From contig DIZV01000095.1 of NCBI GenBank assembly GCA_002427995.1, positions 606 to 7,129 of the forward strand: a DNA stretch of 6,524 bases. Direction: 5' to 3'. Below the pieces are notes generated by a model, which saw only the letters and a program-made list of their open reading frames with translations, was not told the DNA's origin and did not search any database. Source of the stretch: Chloroflexi bacterium UBA6019 (GTDB taxonomy: Bacteria; Chloroflexota; Dormibacteria; Dormibacterales; Dormibacteraceae). This document shows, piece after piece, positions 5,892-6,524 of this stretch; the first letter of the stretch is position 1; every line of letters starts with the position of its first letter. The translations under genes and the position numbers were made by a program.

Positions 5892-6524
5892 GCCCGCGGC
5901 ACGCCCGCTGGTGGCGTGCCGCGGCCCTCGCGGGACCGGTGCTGGCCGCCGCGGTGCTGGCCGCCTGGGGGATCGGCTTCGGCCTTCCCTTCAATTTCCG
6001 GCCGGACGAGGAGCTGTTGGTCGGCCGCTCGGTGCAGATGGCCGTCGCCCACAGCCTCGATCCGCTCTTCTACGTCTACCCGCCGCTCGGCATCGATCTC
6101 TTCGCAGCCGCCGAATCGCTGCTCGGCGCCGCCGCACCGGCCCACCTCGGCCCGGCGACCCGGGTCGACCCCGGGCTCGAGTACCTGGTCGCGCGGTCAG
6201 TCTCCGCGTTCGCCTTCGCGGCCGCGACCGGCCTCCTCGGGCTGGCCGGGCGGGCCGCCTACGGCCGGCTCGGGGGGCTGGTCGCCGCAACCGCCTTCGC
6301 GGTCGCGCCGCTGGCCGTGCAGAACGCCCACTTCGCCCGCGTCGATCTCTCCGCCACCGCCTTCCTGGCTCTCGCGCTCTGGCTCGGCGGGCGGGCCGGA
6401 GACCGGCGCAGCTGGGCCGTCGCCGGGGCTGCCGCGGGGCTCGCGGCGGCGACCAAGTACACCTTCGGCGTCGTCGCCGTTTATCTGCTGGCAAGGTCAT
6501 TGACCTGTCTCTTTATACACATCT
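5888..6524 (+). CDS. GT39/PMT-like membrane glycosyltransferase, N-terminal part (runs off right edge)
   Basis: The frame starts at ATG 5888, overlapping the hydrolase stop as ATGA, which suggests one mRNA and translational coupling. It stays open to the window edge. Seen: a basic start (R4, R7, R10); a first hydrophobic helix (about 11-32); GFGLPFNFRPDEELLVGRS with D40-E41-E42 in the first outer loop, where this superfamily keeps its catalytic acidic residue; YVYPPLGIDL (62-71), the family's P-P block; NAHFARVDLSATAFLALALWL (147-166); and GLAAATKYTFGV (184-195), a recurrent GT39/PMT motif. The expected role is transfer of a sugar from polyprenyl phosphate outside the membrane; donor and acceptor are unknown. 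Only about 205 residues are genuine. The last ones (CLFIHI) are translated from an adapter-like sequence, so the true gene continues beyond the assembled end. It is only distantly similar to the minus-strand transferase at 3378-4760, sharing the fold motifs rather than close identity. Confidence 0.8.
   Translation, partial: MSPRHARWWRAAALAGPVLAAAVLAAWGIGFGLPFNFRPDEELLVGRSVQMAVAHSLDPLFYVYPPLGIDLFAAAESLLGAAAPAHLGPATRVDPGLEYLVARSVSAFAFAAATGLLGLAGRAAYGRLGGLVAATAFAVAPLAVQNAHFARVDLSATAFLALALWLGGRAGDRRSWAVAGAAAGLAAATKYTFGVVAVYLLARSLTCLFIHI
5894..5924 (+). repeat. Perfect 12-bp GC-rich hairpin inside the start of the second glycosyltransferase
   Basis: CCGCGGCACGCC at 5894-5905 and GGCGTGCCGCGG at 5913-5924 are exact reverse complements around a 7-nt loop (5906-5912). 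The hairpin begins 3 nt after the hydrolase stop codon and lies within codons 3-13 of the overlapping glycosyltransferase frame. No T-run follows, so it is not a standard intrinsic terminator. It could slow translation initiation of the downstream gene, protect the 3' end of the hydrolase message, or be a by-product of high GC content. The symmetry is directly visible; the role is inference. Confidence 0.6.
6505..6524. other. Nextera mosaic-end adapter remnant at contig end (artefact)
   Basis: The last 20 bases read CTGTCTCTTTATACACATCT. The reverse complement of the Nextera/Tn5 mosaic end is CTGTCTCTTATACACATCT. The two are identical apart from one extra T in the T run. The sudden drop in GC content here, against very GC-rich coding sequence up to about 6480, also marks it as foreign. 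It should be treated as library adapter rather than genome. The few bases just before it (about 6490-6504) may also be low quality. Confidence 0.9.

Noticed and set aside
5894..5924. Intrinsic terminator after the hydrolase gene
   Set aside because: The hairpin is perfect but no T-run follows, and the glycosyltransferase frame continues through it with convincing family motifs.
5916..6503. A 195-codon plus-strand open frame at the right end
   Set aside because: Ser/Pro/Arg-rich and in a different frame from the one starting at 5888, which has GT39 motifs and the ATGA overlap with the hydrolase.
6505..6524. Natural Tn5-like transposon end
   Set aside because: It is at the very last base of the window and matches the engineered mosaic end used in sequencing libraries, with no transposon sequence inside it.

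Overview
This 6.5 kb window is visibly very GC-rich, with strong G/C preference at third codon positions. That is why long spurious open frames run antisense to the real genes. Gene content and codon use suggest a high-GC free-living bacterium (an actinobacterium, or a poorly cultured soil lineage such as Dormibacterota or Chloroflexota); the sequence alone does not settle which. The right end carries what looks like a Nextera mosaic-end adapter (6505-6524), so the window probably ends at a contig end in a shotgun assembly.

Layout. (1) 1-320, minus strand: the first 106 codons of a RelA/SpoT-family alarmone synthetase/hydrolase, running off the left edge. (2) 321-405: a short divergent promoter region. 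A good sigma70-type promoter fires rightward, an 8-bp inverted repeat overlaps it, and its predicted start point lies at or just before the ATG of the next gene (a leaderless mRNA). (3) 406-3381, plus strand: a 991-residue membrane protein with four N-terminal membrane helices, four GAF-type sensor domains and a C-terminal HD-GYP domain with the expected catalytic residues, predicted to degrade cyclic di-GMP. (4) 3378-4760, minus strand: a multi-spanning GT39/PMT-like glycosyltransferase that converges on the HD-GYP gene, with the two stop codons sharing one CTAG. (5) 4761-4814: a second short, less GC-rich divergent promoter region. (6) 4815-5891, plus strand: an exported clan GH-A (TIM-barrel) glycoside hydrolase. 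(7) 5888 to the right end, plus strand: the N-terminal part of a second GT39/PMT-like membrane glycosyltransferase, overlapping the hydrolase by ATGA and carrying a perfect 12-bp hairpin just inside its start.

How the genes may work together. The left half brings two nucleotide second-messenger enzymes, (p)ppGpp and cyclic di-GMP, head to head on an 85-bp shared control region. The right half is a small envelope-glycan cluster: two lipid-linked-sugar glycosyltransferases around one exported glycosidase. A regulatory link between the halves is only inference. Apart from the adapter, no RNA gene, CRISPR array, insertion sequence or phage element was seen. No clearly new system is evident. The points most worth a second look are the leaderless promoter with its operator-like repeat, the coding hairpin at the hydrolase/transferase junction, the shared CTAG stop and the adapter at the end.
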